Assembly (NCBI GenBank): GCA_964574815.1
Contig: CAZNPL010000004.1
Coordinates: 171,492 to 235,491 of the forward strand
Direction of reading: 5' to 3'
Length of the DNA stretch: 64,000 nt
Origin: CAZNPL01 sp964574815
Lineage (GTDB): Bacteria > Planctomycetota > Phycisphaerae > UBA1845
Numbering within the stretch: the first letter of the stretch is position 1; every line of letters starts with the position of its first letter. Positions 34,948-43,742 of this stretch are shown here, piece by piece. Made by a program: the position numbers and the translations under genes. A model generated the notes under the pieces. That model was not told the DNA's origin. It saw nothing but the letters and a program-made list of their open reading frames with translations, and did no database searches.

Positions 34948-35286
34948 ATGACGCATGTGGTGGGGGAGCCGTGCATCGCCTGCAAATTCACGGACTGCGT
35001 ATCTGTCTGCCCGGTCGACTGTTTCCACGAAGGAACCAACTTCCTGGTCATCGATCCGGAGGTCTGTATCGATTGCGGCCTGTGCATCCCGGAGTGCCCA
35101 GTCGAGGCCATCGTGACCGAGGACGACTTGCCCGACGAGTGGGCCGAGTACCTCGAGCTCAACGCCAAGTACGCCCAGGAGTGGCCGGTGATCGACACGC
35201 AAAAGGATCCGCTGCCCACGGCCGAGGAGTACCGCGAGGTCAAGGACAAGCGCGATTTGCTCGACCCGACACCCTTCAGCGGATAA
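34948..35286 (+). CDS. Seven-iron-type ferredoxin
   Basis: A 112-residue electron carrier. Seen: CIACKFTDCVSVCPVDC near the start and CIDCGLCIPECP after it. The first cluster's spacing (C-x2-C replaced in part by C-x7-C) is typical of FdxA-type proteins with one [3Fe-4S] and one [4Fe-4S] cluster. The C-terminal helix region (EWAEYLELNAKYAQEWPVI) also fits. GGAGAG (around 34935) precedes ATG 34948. It stands divergent from murJ and convergent with the adenylate-kinase-like gene. Partner enzymes are not in the window. Confidence 0.92.
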   Translation: MTHVVGEPCIACKFTDCVSVCPVDCFHEGTNFLVIDPEVCIDCGLCIPECPVEAIVTEDDLPDEWAEYLELNAKYAQEWPVIDTQKDPLPTAEEYREVKDKRDLLDPTPFSG

Positions 35287-35325
35287 CGCTGAATCCGGGC
35301 AAGGGAGTCCGTCTACACTGTCTCC

Positions 35326-35970
35326 TCATATTGTTGCCGGAAGATGCTGCGCCAGGCATTCCGCTAAATCCCGCAGCACGGCGAACGGCGGCTGGTCGGC
35401 TTGGATCTCGCTGATCAGTGAGGAGTCGTATGCGTTGAGCACCGGCGCGGTCGATTCCTCGTAAACCCTCAAGCGCTCGCGGATGACGTTCTCGTCGGCG
35501 TCGTCGGGGCGGTTGCCCTTCAGCGCCCGGCCCTTCAACCGATCGATCAGCACCGCCTCATCTCGAATGACCAGATGGACGATCCGCAGGATGTCCACGT
35601 GCTCGGCCATCAGCGTGACCTGCTCCTTCGTTCTCGGAATGCCGTCCAGCAGAAGGATGTGATACTCGGGCTTGAGGTCGCCGGACTCGACGAGCCCCCT
35701 GACGTGATGATCCCACACCCGGACGGTCAGCGCATCCGGCACGAGCAGCCCTTTGGTCGAGTACGAGAGAAACTCCTTGCCGATGTCGCTGCTCTTGTCG
35801 AGCGCTCGAAAGATATCTCCCATCGCCAGGTGCTTGACATGAGGGAAACCGGCCAGCACCTGTCCCTGCGTGCCCTTGCCCGATCCCGGACCGCCGATCA
35901 ACAAGACCGTCTTGAACTTCTGATTTGTGGACAATGTTCCATTCCTTATGAATCGACCATCGCCGATCAT
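35326..35970 (-). CDS. Adenylate kinase-like nucleoside monophosphate kinase
   Basis: A 214-residue P-loop kinase. Seen: LLIGGPGSGKGTQGQ (P-loop), the NMP-binding LAMGDIFRAL and the LLLDGIPRT motif, where the usual GFPR is GIPR. A short lid with no zinc cysteines follows (RPDDADENVIRERL). Members pass phosphate between AMP and ATP; the altered GIPR motif and unusual lid leave the substrate open, so it may be a paralogue of the main adk. ATG 35970 is assumed. It is convergent with the ferredoxin gene. Confidence 0.8.
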   Translation of the reverse strand: MIGDGRFIRNGTLSTNQKFKTVLLIGGPGSGKGTQGQVLAGFPHVKHLAMGDIFRALDKSSDIGKEFLSYSTKGLLVPDALTVRVWDHHVRGLVESGDLKPEYHILLLDGIPRTKEQVTLMAEHVDILRIVHLVIRDEAVLIDRLKGRALKGNRPDDADENVIRERLRVYEESTAPVLNAYDSSLISEIQADQPPFAVLRDLAECLAQHLPATI

Positions 35971-36022
35971 ACAACGGCTTAGACCGCATTGACCTCGCGA
36001 GACCGATCCGCTCCGTCACCCG

Positions 36023-37117
36023 TCACGGTGGCGGCGCCGATTGGTGGCTCGCGTGCTTTTCGAAGAACAGATCCCGTAGCTTCGGGTCGTAAATCTCGAT
36101 CCTCGCCTCGTAAAAGAGGCGAGCGTATAAATCCTGCATTTTGGGATCGGTCAAACGTGCCCGCAAACTTCGCTCCACCTCTTGTCGAACCGCGTCGAAC
36201 GGCACCGACTCAGCCGGCAGGCGGCGCTCCAGGCGAACCAAATGATACCAGCCGTCAACGTGAATAGGATCCGACCGCTCTCCAACCTCCATCGAGAACG
36301 CTTTCTGACGAAGCTGCAGCGGCACATCGGGATCGTTCGCCGCAAAGGGTGGCAGCAGCCCCCCGCGCCGCCTGCTGTCCGGATTGGCGCTGCGTCGAAG
36401 GGCCAGCTCACTGAAGTCGGCGCCGGCCTTGAGCTCCTGCAGAACGCTGTCCACCTCCGCGCGCGACGCAAGCTGGATGTGGCGAATCTCGACGCGCTCG
36501 CCGTAAAGCCGCTGGAATTCCTCCTTGAGCTGCCGTTCGTCGAACGACAACTCGGCACTCAGGATCTTCCGCAGCACGGCGTTGCGGCGCGTCACCAGCA
36601 TGAACTCGCGACGCGACACGTTCCGCCCCGCCAGCACCTCGGCAAGCAATGTCTCGGCCGCCTCCCGCCGGAGCCCTTGCGATTCGCTGAGACCGGCCTC
36701 CCCCAGTAGGTTGTCCAATGCCCGATCGTATTCCGCCTCGACGTCGGCCTGTGTGACCGACAAACCTCGCTCGGCCGCCAGTCGCTCGGCCTTCTCCAGC
36801 ACGATGATCTGCTCGAGCAGTGCCACGCCGTGTCCCTCGATCAGCAGATCCACGACCCGCGATCGATCGATCGGTACGCCGTCGGCCCTTGCAATCACGT
36901 CGTCTCGCGTGGCGTCCGAGCTTGGCCGAGCGATTGGCGGCGACGGTGACTGCCGTCGTGAAGGAGCTGGCGAGTGCAGAGCGTCATCCACGCTCATCGA
37001 CCCGGGCGTCGGGGGCGGTTGGCAGCCGGTTAAACAGAACAGGATGGCACAAAGCAGACGGGACGGCAGAGGGTGGCCGCGCTCGCGGGAATCCTCGAAT
37101 AGTCGGCGCGGATACAT
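36023..37117 (-). CDS. Parvulin-type peptidyl-prolyl isomerase lipoprotein
   Basis: A 364-residue protein. A basic start and the segment LLCAILFCLTGC give a good lipobox (Cys about 33), so it is anchored in a membrane. A SurA-like helical part follows (about 95-215). The parvulin domain begins at VEIRHIQLASRAEVDSVL and has KAGADFSELALRRS, GGLLPPF and VGERSDPIHVDGWYHLVRL. It likely helps fold exported proteins. ATG 37117 puts the signal 18 residues in; a longer frame upstream would not begin with a signal. It is divergent from the MBL hydrolase gene. Confidence 0.85.
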   Translation of the reverse strand: MYPRRLFEDSRERGHPLPSRLLCAILFCLTGCQPPPTPGSMSVDDALHSPAPSRRQSPSPPIARPSSDATRDDVIARADGVPIDRSRVVDLLIEGHGVALLEQIIVLEKAERLAAERGLSVTQADVEAEYDRALDNLLGEAGLSESQGLRREAAETLLAEVLAGRNVSRREFMLVTRRNAVLRKILSAELSFDERQLKEEFQRLYGERVEIRHIQLASRAEVDSVLQELKAGADFSELALRRSANPDSRRRGGLLPPFAANDPDVPLQLRQKAFSMEVGERSDPIHVDGWYHLVRLERRLPAESVPFDAVRQEVERSLRARLTDPKMQDLYARLFYEARIEIYDPKLRDLFFEKHASHQSAPPP

Positions 37118-37253
37118 TGGATTCAGTGTCGCCCGTTCCGGCTTCCGGGTCAACTCCAACGCCGCCGCGCGACGTCATCCGCCCAACGCGGTCTTCTCGA
37201 CGATCGCAGCGGTCGGACCTTACAATAATGAAACGACAGGCCGGAACGGAACG

Positions 37254-38039
37254 ATGGCGAACTTGATCAAGATCATCTGCCTGGGAACGGGAACGTCGCA
37301 TGGGGTCCCCATGATCGCGTGCGACTGCCCGGTCTGCACCTCGGACGATCCGCACGACCGGCGCACACGCGCCAGTATATTGGTCGACTACGGAGATCGG
37401 ACCGTCCTGGTCGATACGACGCCTGAGCTTCGCCTCCAATGCCTCGACAACGGTGTCCGCCGCGTGGACGCCGTCCTGTTCACGCATCACCACGCGGACC
37501 ACGTAGTCGGCATCGACGACCTGCGACGTTTTAACTGGTTGCAGCGCGACGTGTTGCCGTGCTACGCCTCGCAAAGAACCGCACAAGCCCTGCGCCGCAT
37601 GTTCGGCTACGCCTTTGTCGATGAAGCCGGTTATCCCTCGGCCAAGCCTCAGCTCGTACTGAACGTGATTGACGAAGACCCGATCGAGCTGTTCGGCCGG
37701 CGCATCGTGCCCATCCCGCTCATGCACGGCAAGCTCCCCGTCCTTGGCTTCCGCTTCGGCTCGTTTGCGTACTGCACCGACTGCGGTGAGATCCCCGAAC
37801 GCTCCATGGCACTGCTGCGGGACTTGGACGTGCTGGTGCTCGAGGCCCTTCGCATCCGGCCTCACCCGGCGCATTTCAACCTCGAGCAGGCCGTCGACGC
37901 CGCACGGCGTATCGGCGCGAAGCAGACCTACTTCACCCACATCGCCCACGAGCTGAAACACGCCGATGTCAACGCCGAGCTGCCCGACAACATGGCTTTG
38001 GCCTACGACGGCCAGGTATTTCACGTGCCCAACGACTAA
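37254..38039 (+). CDS. MBL-fold metal-dependent hydrolase (PhnP-like)
   Basis: A 261-residue protein of the metallo-beta-lactamase fold. Seen: CLGTGTSHGVPM at the start, a CDCPVC zinc-type cysteine group, VDTTPELRLQC, the metal motif HHHADH, and a late FTHIAHELKH. It is closest in layout to PhnP-type phosphodiesterases, which cleave cyclic ribose phosphates; the substrate is not provable here. ATG 37254 was chosen, as the frame upstream has no family resemblance. A GGAACGGA stretch precedes it. A pair of hairpins lies downstream. Confidence 0.85.
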   Translation: MANLIKIICLGTGTSHGVPMIACDCPVCTSDDPHDRRTRASILVDYGDRTVLVDTTPELRLQCLDNGVRRVDAVLFTHHHADHVVGIDDLRRFNWLQRDVLPCYASQRTAQALRRMFGYAFVDEAGYPSAKPQLVLNVIDEDPIELFGRRIVPIPLMHGKLPVLGFRFGSFAYCTDCGEIPERSMALLRDLDVLVLEALRIRPHPAHFNLEQAVDAARRIGAKQTYFTHIAHELKHADVNAELPDNMALAYDGQVFHVPND

Positions 38040-38147
38040 GACTCACGCCCCTTCGGCGGGCGTTCTCAAGCTGCCGACGGACTGACGGATCGGGACGGAA
38101 CTGGGCGGTGGTCAGGGGCTGGTTGCATTGGAGGCTCTGCAAGTTCC

Positions 38148-38203
38148 TTGCCCCAGCGGGGCAATGGAGAATGGCCCCGGGTGGAGCGCAGCGGAACCCG
38201 GGG
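38148..38203. repeat. Tandem hairpins of REP-like appearance
   Basis: TTGCCCC-agc-GGGGCAA (38148-38164) and CCCCGGGT (38175-38182) with ACCCGGGG (38196-38203), separated by ten bases. A T-rich tail (ttgtctttt) follows, so it may also end transcription of the MBL gene. Confidence 0.5.
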
Positions 38204-38471
38204 TTGTCTTTTAGCCTCGTCCTCACGGGTAGTTGAGAAACCGTTGCCTTTCCCTACCCGGCCGACGGAGGCGTCACGTGCGCTTAAGGATATAAAGTAA
38301 TATCACGCCTCTGCCGATAGTACCCAGCGGTACCGCTCCGTGAGCCGGGGGCCGGCAGCAGAAATCCCCCCTGCAGCGATACGTCCCCGCGCCCCCGGCC
38401 CTCGACGGGGCCCGCGAACAATTCACGCTGGTGGTCGCGTTCTAATAACGGTGCCGCATATCTCGAACTGC

Positions 38472-38488
38472 GGCGGGCGGAGCCCGCC
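38472..38488. terminator. Perfect 7-bp hairpin after the radical SAM gene
   Basis: GGCGGGC-gga-GCCCGCC lies 23 bases beyond the stop of the minus-strand radical SAM gene. No T-tract was seen. Confidence 0.5.
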
Positions 38489-38510
38489 CTACTGCGCGCG
38501 GTACTTGGTC

Positions 38511-39485
38511 TCACGCGAACCGCCAAAGACCCGCTTCGCGCGCTGCCTGATGGGCGGATTCCAGTTCTCGATAGGTCGGCCGGCGGTTGATCTCATCGTA
38601 ACGGCCGCCCGCTTTCGCTTGATTTCCATCCCGCACACGCCCGACTTCGTTGTCCGCGTGGTACTGTCCCATGATGTTCACGTCCGTATCCGGCGAAAGC
38701 TCGTCGGCCAGCCACCGGAGAATGGCCTTCGATTCGTCAAGCTGTCCCGGCATGACCAGGTGCCTCACCAGCACGCCGCGGCAGGCCACGCCGTCGGGGC
38801 CGAACTTCAGCACGCCTACCTGGCGGTGCATTTCGGCGATGGCTTCCCGGGCGCGGTCGGGGTAGTCCTTGGCCTTGGCCAGCCGCTTGGCCGTGTCGTT
38901 CTTCCAGAACTTGAAATCGGGCATGTAAATGTCCACCAGCCCGTCCATCAGCTTGAGCGACTCGATGCTGTCGTAGGCGCTGGTGTTGTAGACCACCGGC
39001 AGATTGAGACCACGATCGATCGCGATGGCCAAAGCCTCGACCACCTGCGGCACGACGTGCTCGGGCGTGACGAAGTTGATGTTGTGGCACGCCCGCTCCT
39101 GTAACGCCAGCATGACGTTGGCCAGACCCTCGGCGTCCATCTCGTGACCGCCGGGCCGCTGGGAAATGTCCCAGTTCTGGCAAAAGACGCACTGCAGGTT
39201 GCACATCGAGAAGAAAATCGTGCCCGAACCACGCCTGCCGCGAAGGCAGTTCTCCTCGCCGTGATGCGGAAACGCCGACGCCACCCGGGCGTACCGCCCC
39301 GTGTGACACACCTTGGTCTCGCCGGCCATCCGGTCCACCCTGCAGTTCCGCGGGCAGGCGCAGCAGGACCGCAGCTCCTCCAGCGCCCGCGCAACTCGAT
39401 CGCCAAGCGTCGAACGCACCGCCGGATTGAGATACGCCGGCTTCGGATCCGAAACGAAGAATTGCTCTTGGTCATTCAGAATCAT
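38511..39485 (-). CDS. Radical SAM protein (PflA-like, COG1313-type)
   Basis: A 324-residue protein. It has the radical SAM motif in MCNLQCVFCQNWD (C-x3-C-x2-C), which binds a [4Fe-4S] cluster and S-adenosylmethionine, plus an N-terminal Cys group (CCACPRNC) that may hold another cluster. The layout (CACPRNCRVDR, SGTIFFSMCNLQC, HNINFVTPEHVVPQ) matches the PflA-related family often called glycyl-radical activating-like. No partner glycyl radical enzyme is in the window, so its target is unknown. ATG 39485 gives MILNDQEQFF. It lies downstream of the POT transporter with a 63-base gap. Confidence 0.85.
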   Translation of the reverse strand: MILNDQEQFFVSDPKPAYLNPAVRSTLGDRVARALEELRSCCACPRNCRVDRMAGETKVCHTGRYARVASAFPHHGEENCLRGRRGSGTIFFSMCNLQCVFCQNWDISQRPGGHEMDAEGLANVMLALQERACHNINFVTPEHVVPQVVEALAIAIDRGLNLPVVYNTSAYDSIESLKLMDGLVDIYMPDFKFWKNDTAKRLAKAKDYPDRAREAIAEMHRQVGVLKFGPDGVACRGVLVRHLVMPGQLDESKAILRWLADELSPDTDVNIMGQYHADNEVGRVRDGNQAKAGGRYDEINRRPTYRELESAHQAAREAGLWRFA

Positions 39486-39548
39486 CTCAGTACAGAATAA
39501 GGTGCGCGCCGAGCGAAGACCAGCGATCTGCCGACCATGTCCGCGTCT

Positions 39549-41066
39549 CTACGCCGCCGAGTGGCCTTGCGCCGCACGTTTCCTCGCGTCCGCCAGCAGC
39601 CAGAAATGGTAGACGAGCATGCCGAGCGTCGCGGTCGCGCCGATCGCCATGCAAATGATCCAGAACGACTGCGGGTGGTATTGCTCCCAGAGCATTTGAC
39701 GAACGGCCGCTTCCGACTTCCCGGTCGCCTCGACCAGGGCGGCCATCGCGTCGGCCTTGGAGAGCTCGTCGATCCGCTCGGCGCTTCGACCCAACTCCTC
39801 GACGAGATAGCGCCGGACCAACTGCGACTTGTCCGACAACCGGTCGTACAAAGGCCCGCCGATGAAGTTCGCCCCCGCCCACCCCACGGCAAACGGAATG
39901 TTCGAATAGCCCATGTACAAGGCCTTTTTCTCCGGCGGAGCCATCAGCCCGATGTACTCGCTGAACTTCGGCACCGACGACATCTCGCCGATCGAGAAGA
40001 TGAAGATTGCCAGCACGCACGCCCAGCCAGTCGTCACCGAACCGGCCATCACCAGTCCGAGGCAGGCGACGCTCATGCCGAAGACCATCGAGCTGATCGG
40101 GCGAAACTTGCCCGTGATGTAGGAGATCAACAGAACGAACACGATGATGAAGCCGGCGTCGAAATTGACGATCCACTCCGGGTTGAACTGCCCGCCCCCG
40201 GCGGCGAGGTTTTCGAAAAACTCCCAACCGGTCACGCTGGCAAAAGTCCGGGCCACGTCGTTCGTGTCCACCCACTGTTCGATAAAGACCGTGAGTTGAT
40301 CGAACAACTGCATGAACATGAAGAAGAAGCCCGAAAAGAGTGCGAGGAAGATTACAAATCGATAGTCGCGCAGCGTCGTGATGGCCTCCCAGAGCACCTC
40401 CGCGGGGCCCTTGCGCTTGGAACGCTCCTCACGAGCACCCTCCTTGGCATAGTCCTTCAGGAAGAAGGCCGCAATGACGATGTTGACGACAATGATCCCG
40501 GCTGCGGCGAAGAATGCGTACCGCCACTCGAGCAAACGAAGGTAGCCGCAGACGATCGGGCCGATGAACCCCCCAATGTTCACGACCTGATAGAAAACGC
40601 CCCAGCCGACCGAAGAGTTCGATTCGTTTACGCAGTGTGCAATCGTGCCGTGAAGCGGCGGCTTGAAGATCGCCGTCCCGATCCCGATGAGGCAGCAGGC
40701 GAACATGAAACTCCACCAACTGTTGGTGTAACCCATGATGCCGTAGCCGACGATGTTGATCCCGAACGCGACCAGCAGGGAAGCTCGGTAACCATAACGA
40801 TCGGAGAACCCGCCGGTGACCATCGGCAACAGGCACTGGATGAGCGACCATGTGCCGAAGAAAATGCCCCGATCCGTGTTCGTCAGCTCGAGCCCGCCGT
40901 CTTCCGCCTTCGCTACGATGTAAAGCGCGGCGATCATCCGCACGCCGTAGAAGGAAAAGCGCTCGACCAACTCGATAACGTTGGCCACCCAGAACGCCAG
41001 CGGAAAACTCGTAATCTGTTCGAAGAAACTCAGTTTCCCCCGCCCCTGTGCGGATGCTTCGTCCAT
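39549..41066 (-). CDS. MFS transporter, POT/peptide permease-like
   Basis: A 505-residue membrane protein with about 12 hydrophobic helices. Seen: the E-x-x-E-R-F-S-F-Y-G motif near residue 33 (VIELVERFSFYGVRM), typical of proton-dependent oligopeptide transporters; FGTWSLIQCLLPMVTGGFSDRYG; and GEMSSVPKFSEYIGLMAP in the second half. An unusual polar stretch of about 85 residues between the last two helices (DRLSDKSQLVRRYLVEEL...) is worth noting. It probably imports peptides or related compounds. ATG 41066 begins MDEASAQGRGK. It is followed upstream by the saccharopine dehydrogenase-like gene on the same strand (48-base gap). Confidence 0.85.
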   Translation of the reverse strand: MDEASAQGRGKLSFFEQITSFPLAFWVANVIELVERFSFYGVRMIAALYIVAKAEDGGLELTNTDRGIFFGTWSLIQCLLPMVTGGFSDRYGYRASLLVAFGINIVGYGIMGYTNSWWSFMFACCLIGIGTAIFKPPLHGTIAHCVNESNSSVGWGVFYQVVNIGGFIGPIVCGYLRLLEWRYAFFAAAGIIVVNIVIAAFFLKDYAKEGAREERSKRKGPAEVLWEAITTLRDYRFVIFLALFSGFFFMFMQLFDQLTVFIEQWVDTNDVARTFASVTGWEFFENLAAGGGQFNPEWIVNFDAGFIIVFVLLISYITGKFRPISSMVFGMSVACLGLVMAGSVTTGWACVLAIFIFSIGEMSSVPKFSEYIGLMAPPEKKALYMGYSNIPFAVGWAGANFIGGPLYDRLSDKSQLVRRYLVEELGRSAERIDELSKADAMAALVEATGKSEAAVRQMLWEQYHPQSFWIICMAIGATATLGMLVYHFWLLADARKRAAQGHSAA

Positions 41067-41114
41067 GCGGAACCCTCCTTGAATCGCAGACGACTCGTCA
41101 AAGGCGCCTCGCGA

Positions 41115-42245
41115 TTACATCTCACTTGCAACCAGATTCACGCCTCTTGATTTCAACTCCCCAACGATGCGATCAAAGATGCCCGGTTGCTGCGCAACCC
41201 GCTCCGACGGCAGGACGCCCGGTCCCTGAATCTCGCCGCGCGCCAGCATACGGGCGACGATCGTGCACGGAAACGCGGTCGTTCGTGCCATGGACGTCGT
41301 GCCCGTCGCCCGGTCGTACTCATCGTACAGCTCGTAGACGAGGCGCTGCGGCTTGCCGCCTTGTTCTCCCTCGATCTCGACCCGCAAAACCGTGAACTCC
41401 TCCTCCCCCGGCTCGAACGCCCACAACGGAAACAACAATCGAGCCGTCACCTCCAGCGGTCGGACGTCGACGCCGTTTACTTCAACCTCGTCCCGGCTGA
41501 AGAACCCGCACTCGCGAAATACCCGCATCAGCTCGGCATGACCCGGATAACGCAACGTCTTCTCCACAAGATGCGGAATCGAGACGGTCTCGAGCAGGCT
41601 TCGCAAGCCGTCGGTGGTGAACGCCTCCAGCGTACCGACGCCCGGAACGTCGATCAGCTCCACGTCCGACAACGCGGGCCGCGTGACGACCCGCCCGCCC
41701 TCGACGACCCGCGCCGGTCGCGTGTACAACTCGAGCACGTCGTACGGAGCGAACGGCGCTTTGTACTGAAATGGCCAGCGCCGCTCCTTCGGCAGCCCTC
41801 CGACGCAAATGACCGCCCGATCAATCCGGTCGAAAAGATCGATCGACCGCCCCACGATCATGTTGGACAGTCCCGGGGAAACGCCGCAATCGACAACACA
41901 AGACACGCCCTGGGATTTCGCCACCCAATCCAGCTCCAGGGCGTCTTCCGGCATGAAGGAGATGTCGCAGTAAGGCTTGCCCGCCTCGATGACCGCCCGC
42001 AGGGTTTGAAACCCGAGGTGGCTGGGCAAGGCCCCGAGCACTACGTCGAAATCGGACACCAGCTCGCCGACCTGAGCCGCGTCTCCGAGGTCGGCCTGCA
42101 CGGCGCGGGCAACGTCCGTCAGCTTCTCGATATTGCCCGCCTCGATGTCGGCCGCGGCGACCTCGAAATCCTCATCGGCGGCCAGGTCCCGCACCATGGT
42201 CGCACCGACCAGGCCGCATCCCAGCACGATCGCGTTCTTCTTCAT
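41115..42245 (-). CDS. Saccharopine dehydrogenase-family oxidoreductase
   Basis: A 376-residue protein with an NAD(P) Rossmann start (MKKNAIVLGCGLVGATMV) and a saccharopine dehydrogenase-like C-terminal domain (DCGVSPGLSNMIVGRS, PGHAELMRVFRECG). Members act on lysine-related amino acids, including lysine 6-dehydrogenases; the substrate here is open. ATG 42245 is chosen because it gives the Rossmann start at once and follows a GGGGGGGCGGAC stretch. The longer frame adds a Cys- and Arg-rich non-family segment. It is followed on the same strand by the POT-type transporter, a possible amino acid or peptide use unit. Confidence 0.85.
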   Translation of the reverse strand: MKKNAIVLGCGLVGATMVRDLAADEDFEVAAADIEAGNIEKLTDVARAVQADLGDAAQVGELVSDFDVVLGALPSHLGFQTLRAVIEAGKPYCDISFMPEDALELDWVAKSQGVSCVVDCGVSPGLSNMIVGRSIDLFDRIDRAVICVGGLPKERRWPFQYKAPFAPYDVLELYTRPARVVEGGRVVTRPALSDVELIDVPGVGTLEAFTTDGLRSLLETVSIPHLVEKTLRYPGHAELMRVFRECGFFSRDEVEVNGVDVRPLEVTARLLFPLWAFEPGEEEFTVLRVEIEGEQGGKPQRLVYELYDEYDRATGTTSMARTTAFPCTIVARMLARGEIQGPGVLPSERVAQQPGIFDRIVGELKSRGVNLVASEM

Positions 42246-42492
42246 GTCCGCCCCCCCCACGCAAGTACACAACCATGGCGTCGCCCCGCCGAACGCCGAT
42301 CGCCGAAGGTTAGTCGGAAATACGTTCTTGTGGAACACGGTCGGCGATGACCGAGCCTCAAAGCAGTCGCCTTCTTTGAAATACGAGCTGAACAGGACTC
42401 GAAGGCTGTGTGATCGAATCAGCGGCATTCTGGACTTGCGTGGTCAGGAAGGGACGCGTCGAAACGCGGCGACCGCCAGGCCGCAAACCTCT

Positions 42493-43371
42493 TCATGAAG
42501 CTCGGTGTGAAACGCTGAAAATGCTGTTGGCGAAAGCCACCAGACGGCGAAGACTGTCGCAATACGCCGAGTACGACAATTGGCGGCGCAGTTCCTCGGT
42601 AAGCGCCCGGCCGCCTACGGCGATTGCCGCGCCGCAGGCCAACGCAGTATCGTAAACTTCCTGCCAACGTTCGGCGAAATCCGGAGCGGGATCAATCGTC
42701 GAGAAGCTCACCCACGCAAGCCGCGGGCGCTTGTCTCGAATCGCGGCACATAAGGTGGACATCGGATGACCCACTCCCAGCGACTCGGCCCGCCACCCGA
42801 TCTCGTGCAACGTCATCTCGACCATGATGGTCGGGAGCGTGTAGGGATCATGTTCCAGCGTCCCGCCGATAGCGAGGGGGGCATCAGGTGCCGGCGGAGG
42901 CAGGAAACTTCGCAGCTCGACCATCGCCCGGAAACAAATCTCGCCGCCCCGGCGCTCTTGGTAGACCTCAAGTTCCCCGTGCTGCCACTTGCTGCCCAAT
43001 GCCTCGAAGGCCGGTGCAACAACGGTGTCGCAAATATCCGCTACGCTGTGCCGCGCCAAATAGAGGTTGATCAACGTCGCTCTGAACGCATCCTCGTCGC
43101 CACGCTCGAGCGCGCCCTGGAGTCGCTCCGCGGCCCGCTCGGTGGCCGTCGCCCCGGTCCCGATCGTTGCCGGGAGGTCGAGCACCTCGGGACGAACGAT
43201 GGGATGCCCGCTCTCTCGAATGAACTGCATGACCCCGTCCATCGAGATTCGTCGGTGCCCGCCCGCCGTTCGCACGGCCGGCAGCAATCCCTTGTCGCAC
43301 CAGCGTTTCAGCGACGCCTCGCTGACGCCGATCGCCCGGGCCACCTGCTTCGGTGATAACAATCCCTGCAT
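42493..43371 (-). CDS. MerR-type regulator with B12-binding-like C-terminal fold
   Basis: A 292-residue protein. Residues 1-45 are a MerR-like DNA-binding helix-turn-helix (LLSPKQVARAIGVSEASLKRW, then AGGHRRI). The remainder has the helical cap and Rossmann-like layout of CarH/LitR proteins, which sense light through bound adenosylcobalamin. However, the place of the cobalamin ligand motif (E/D-x-H-x-x-G) reads TLEHDPYTLP, so binding may be absent or altered. ATG 43371 starts the HTH at once. A TAAAAT element lies upstream. It may control its own or the fasciclin gene on the other strand; that is inferred from location. Confidence 0.8.
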   Translation of the reverse strand: MQGLLSPKQVARAIGVSEASLKRWCDKGLLPAVRTAGGHRRISMDGVMQFIRESGHPIVRPEVLDLPATIGTGATATERAAERLQGALERGDEDAFRATLINLYLARHSVADICDTVVAPAFEALGSKWQHGELEVYQERRGGEICFRAMVELRSFLPPPAPDAPLAIGGTLEHDPYTLPTIMVEMTLHEIGWRAESLGVGHPMSTLCAAIRDKRPRLAWVSFSTIDPAPDFAERWQEVYDTALACGAAIAVGGRALTEELRRQLSYSAYCDSLRRLVAFANSIFSVSHRAS

Positions 43372-43742
43372 TTCGTCTGACCCCTGATCGTTTTGAACTA
43401 TTTTAATGGGTCGCAACGCGAGCGGCCACCTGCGCTCGACGCCGCCTCGCTAGGCGGTCTGCCCGTAATACCTTTGGATTTCCGGCTGTTAAAGCTGATT
43501 ATCGCGAAGGCGTGCACGGTCCGCGCGGTTTGAGGCTACGCGTCGGGGCGTCCGTGGGGGACGCGTGGGTGAACGTTGTGGGCGATTTTATGAATCTCCC
43601 TGGTGCTGAGCGGCGAACACTTTGCTACGAGCAAACGGGGCTACAAGGTGTCGCCCCAAACACTTTTTGAAGTTCTGCTGTTGGGCAACAGGATTCGAGA
43701 CCCTGGCCCACGGGATAACCCTGGTTCGAAAGGAAACGTCCA
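43372..43742. other. Divergent region between MerR-like and fasciclin genes
   Basis: 370 bases without a gene. Seen: CCGCCT-cgct-AGGCGG (43442-43457), and overlapping hairpins ACGCGTC (43538-43544) with GACGCGT (43560-43566) and GCGTCC (43548-43553) with GGACGC (43559-43564). On the minus strand a TTAAAATAG stretch near 43400 could be the -10 region of the regulator gene. These may be regulatory leader or operator sequences. Confidence 0.4.

Larger units (their letters stand above)
38040..38510. other. Intergenic region with several hairpins
   Basis: About 470 bases between convergent MBL and radical SAM genes. It holds two hairpins at 38148-38203, another at 38472-38488, and an AT-rich patch (TATAAAGTAATAT, around 38291-38303) that stands out from the GC-rich surroundings. 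No gene was identified on either strand. Confidence 0.5.
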
